From: Amycolatopsis sp. WAC 01376
GTDB taxonomy: Bacteria; Actinomycetota; Actinomycetes; Mycobacteriales; Pseudonocardiaceae
NCBI RefSeq assembly: GCF_003947415.1
Contig: NZ_QHKL01000002.1
Location: 434,001 to 498,000, forward strand
Direction of reading: 5' to 3'
DNA length: 64,000 bases
Part shown: one piece after another, positions 62,765 to 64,000 of the stretch
Position numbering within the stretch: the first letter of the stretch is position 1
How the letters are laid out: every line of letters begins with the position of its first letter
Program-made: the position numbers and the translations under genes
Notes under the pieces: generated by a model
What the model was told of the DNA's origin: nothing
Databases searched by the model: none
The model's input: only the letters and a program-made list of their open reading frames with translations

Positions 62765-62797
62765 GATGCTCAGCGTCCCGAATGCGACATCGGGAAC
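62765..62797. repeat. Copy of the GATGTGGCATTGGGG element, reverse orientation
   Basis: Read on the minus strand it gives GATGTCGCATTCGGGACGC, closely like 54042-54064. It lies 16 bases after metX. Confidence 0.6.
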
Positions 62798-62858
62798 CTG
62801 GCCGGCTCCCGAAGCCGCTCAAGCTCGGCGACCAGTCGCCCCAAGCCGTCGGCAAGCA

Positions 62859-62913
62859 TGTCGCGAAAGCCACTTTGGGGACATCAGACGTCGCGAGAGT
62901 GGCTTTCGCGACA
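62859..62913. terminator. TCGCGAAAGCCACT hairpin after metX
   Basis: Perfect 16-base arms, 62859-62874 and 62898-62913, loop of 23 bases. It lies between convergent genes and shares TCGCGAAAG with the palindrome at 47233. Confidence 0.65.
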
Positions 62914-62930
62914 CCCGGCGGAGCCAAGCC

Positions 62931-63443
62931 CTAGTCCGCGACGGCGTCCGAGATCCACGGTGCCACCGGCAGGTCCCGGTCCAGGCATTCCGCCGACAAC
63001 CGGATCGTCCAGCGCAGCGCCTGCAGCACCAGGCTGTCGACCTCGTCCGGCGCGGCGTTGGCGAGCGCGATCTCGACCTGTTCCTGCGCGGCCTCGCTGT
63101 TGCCGTGCACCTCGGCGAGCAGCGTGCGCACCGCCGTCCGCACGGGCGGGTCGGCCTGGTCGATCGAGACCTCTTCACCGTCCTCGTCGAACACCTGCAC
63201 CTTGACCGGCGCGCTCCCGCCGTCGCCGAGAGTGGACACCATGGCGCTGCATTCGCCGAACAGCATCATCACGAGCTCTTTGGTCTCTTCGGAGCGGGCC
63301 TGAGGCTCGACGGCGGTCGGCGAGAGCTCGTCGAGCGCCTCGGCGTCCTCCCCGAGGCTGATCGCCACGAGCGCACGCTGCGCCTTTTCGACGAGCCTCC
63401 GCTCGTACTCGCTCCTGTCCGGCTCCACGTGCCTATCAAACAC
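62931..63443 (-). CDS. Acidic soluble protein of unknown function
   Basis: A 170-residue all-helical, acidic protein without recognised domain. The segments VRTAVRTLLAEVHGNSEAAQEQ and VLQALRWTIRLSAECLDRDLPV look like amphipathic helices. The start may be GTG at 63443 or GTG at 63428, which has slightly better family-like sequence (EPDRSEYERRLVEKAQ). Its role is unknown; the TetR gene lies upstream on the same strand with a gap of 42 bases. Confidence 0.6.
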   Translation of the reverse strand: MFDRHVEPDRSEYERRLVEKAQRALVAISLGEDAEALDELSPTAVEPQARSEETKELVMMLFGECSAMVSTLGDGGSAPVKVQVFDEDGEEVSIDQADPPVRTAVRTLLAEVHGNSEAAQEQVEIALANAAPDEVDSLVLQALRWTIRLSAECLDRDLPVAPWISDAVAD

Positions 63444-63485
63444 CAGAGGACGGAAAAGTGGGGATAGGCCGAAACCCGGACGTGG

Positions 63486-64000
63486 TCACTTCGCGGCGTG
63501 CAGTGCACCCAGCGCGAGACGGCAGAGCATCTCGGCCAGTTCGCTGTCACCGAGATGGCGGTTGTACGGCGTCGAGTTGATCAACCCGAAGACCGCGTGT
63601 GCCGCCGAGCGCGCCTGACGCTCGCCGATCCCGGGGACGGCGTCGCTGATCGCGCGCACCCAGACCTCGACGTACTGGCGCTGCAGGGCGCGGACCTGTT
63701 TGCGGTCACTGTCGGTGAGGTTGGCGAGGTTGCGTTCCTGCACGGTGATCAACGCGGGATGCGCGAGCGCGAAGTCGACGTGAAAATTCACCAGTGCATC
63801 GAGAACCTCGCCCGGCTCGTCCCGCTGGCTCGCCCTCGCCGTCCCGCCGTCGAGAAGATAGCGGCTGATCGAGTTCAGCATCTCGCCGAGAATGGCGTCC
63901 TTGCTGCGGAAATGCCGGTACAGCGCCGGGCCGGAGATGCCGACGGCCGCGCCGATGTCGTCGATGCCGACGCCGTGGAACCCGTGGTGGGCGAAGAGTT
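63486..64000 (-). CDS. TetR-family regulator, N-terminal part cut by the window end
   Basis: The visible part is about 171 residues. The HTH reads HGFHGVGIDDIGAAVGISGP then ALYRHFRSKDAILGE, the TetR N-terminal signature. The ligand domain follows to the stop at 63486 (LGALHAAK). The true start lies beyond base 64000. This layout fits the repressors of fatty-acid or sterol degradation (KstR2-like), which is not proven. Confidence 0.88.
   Translation of the reverse strand, partial: LFAHHGFHGVGIDDIGAAVGISGPALYRHFRSKDAILGEMLNSISRYLLDGGTARASQRDEPGEVLDALVNFHVDFALAHPALITVQERNLANLTDSDRKQVRALQRQYVEVWVRAISDAVPGIGERQARSAAHAVFGLINSTPYNRHLGDSELAEMLCRLALGALHAAK

Overview
The window is high-GC actinobacterial chromosome, most likely from Amycolatopsis or a close Pseudonocardiales relative. 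Supporting signs are frequent GTG and TTG starts, WhiB1, SigR/RsrA, MtrB-LpqB, a mycobacterial-type 2-oxoglutarate decarboxylase (Kgd), and many long GC-rich intergenic palindromes of the GAAGGCCCCCTT kind. I found no tRNA, rRNA, CRISPR array, prophage, transposase or biosynthetic gene cluster.

Layout. Bases 1-11.2 kb: the end of mtrB, then lpqB, comF, hpf, secA, an Rv3235-family gene, a HAD phosphatase, an rRNA methyltransferase, a WS/DGAT acyltransferase and a DUF6912 gene. 11.3-16 kb: a Rossmann oxidoreductase and four tandem paralogous LppX/LprG-type lipoproteins. 16-26.9 kb: rsgA, an SRAP protein, ybaK, sigR-rsrA, a 24-residue bL37 gene, pdtaS, whiB1, a lipid kinase, GNAT, phosphatase and DUF4442 genes. 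As I recall the M. tuberculosis map, both core parts follow the Rv3245c to Rv3214 order. 27-32 kb: a secreted protein, a 900-bp repeat-filled gap, cholesterol oxidase, an RmlC-type epimerase and malic enzyme. 32.4-38.1 kb: a DUF4190 protein, a branched-polyamine-synthase-like enzyme and a complete glycine betaine/osmoprotectant ABC operon. 39-46 kb: a secreted subtilisin, a membrane-anchored protein and kgd. 46-53.4 kb: small hypotheticals, a fused ABC exporter and an ABC-2 pair. 54-64 kb: alanine dehydrogenase, a quinone-oxidoreductase pair, PucR, VOC and PadR genes, metY-metX, and a TetR gene cut by the window end.

How the genes work together. MtrB-LpqB signals at the envelope. SecA and the lipoproteins serve export. 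SigR-RsrA handles thiol-oxidative stress, and sequence matches to the SigR promoter consensus lie before sigR and before hpf, which links redox stress to ribosome hibernation. A CRP-type site lies before whiB1. MetY and MetX share an operon for methionine synthesis.

The most unusual content is non-coding. Several families of long palindromes recur between genes: one family of four copies, one pair of 55-bp near-perfect palindromes, and a modular repeat of about 200 bp built on a GGGTCGTGAGTG hairpin in three copies. One of those copies is opened by three nested hairpins between inverted repeats. I see no clear new protein-coding system.
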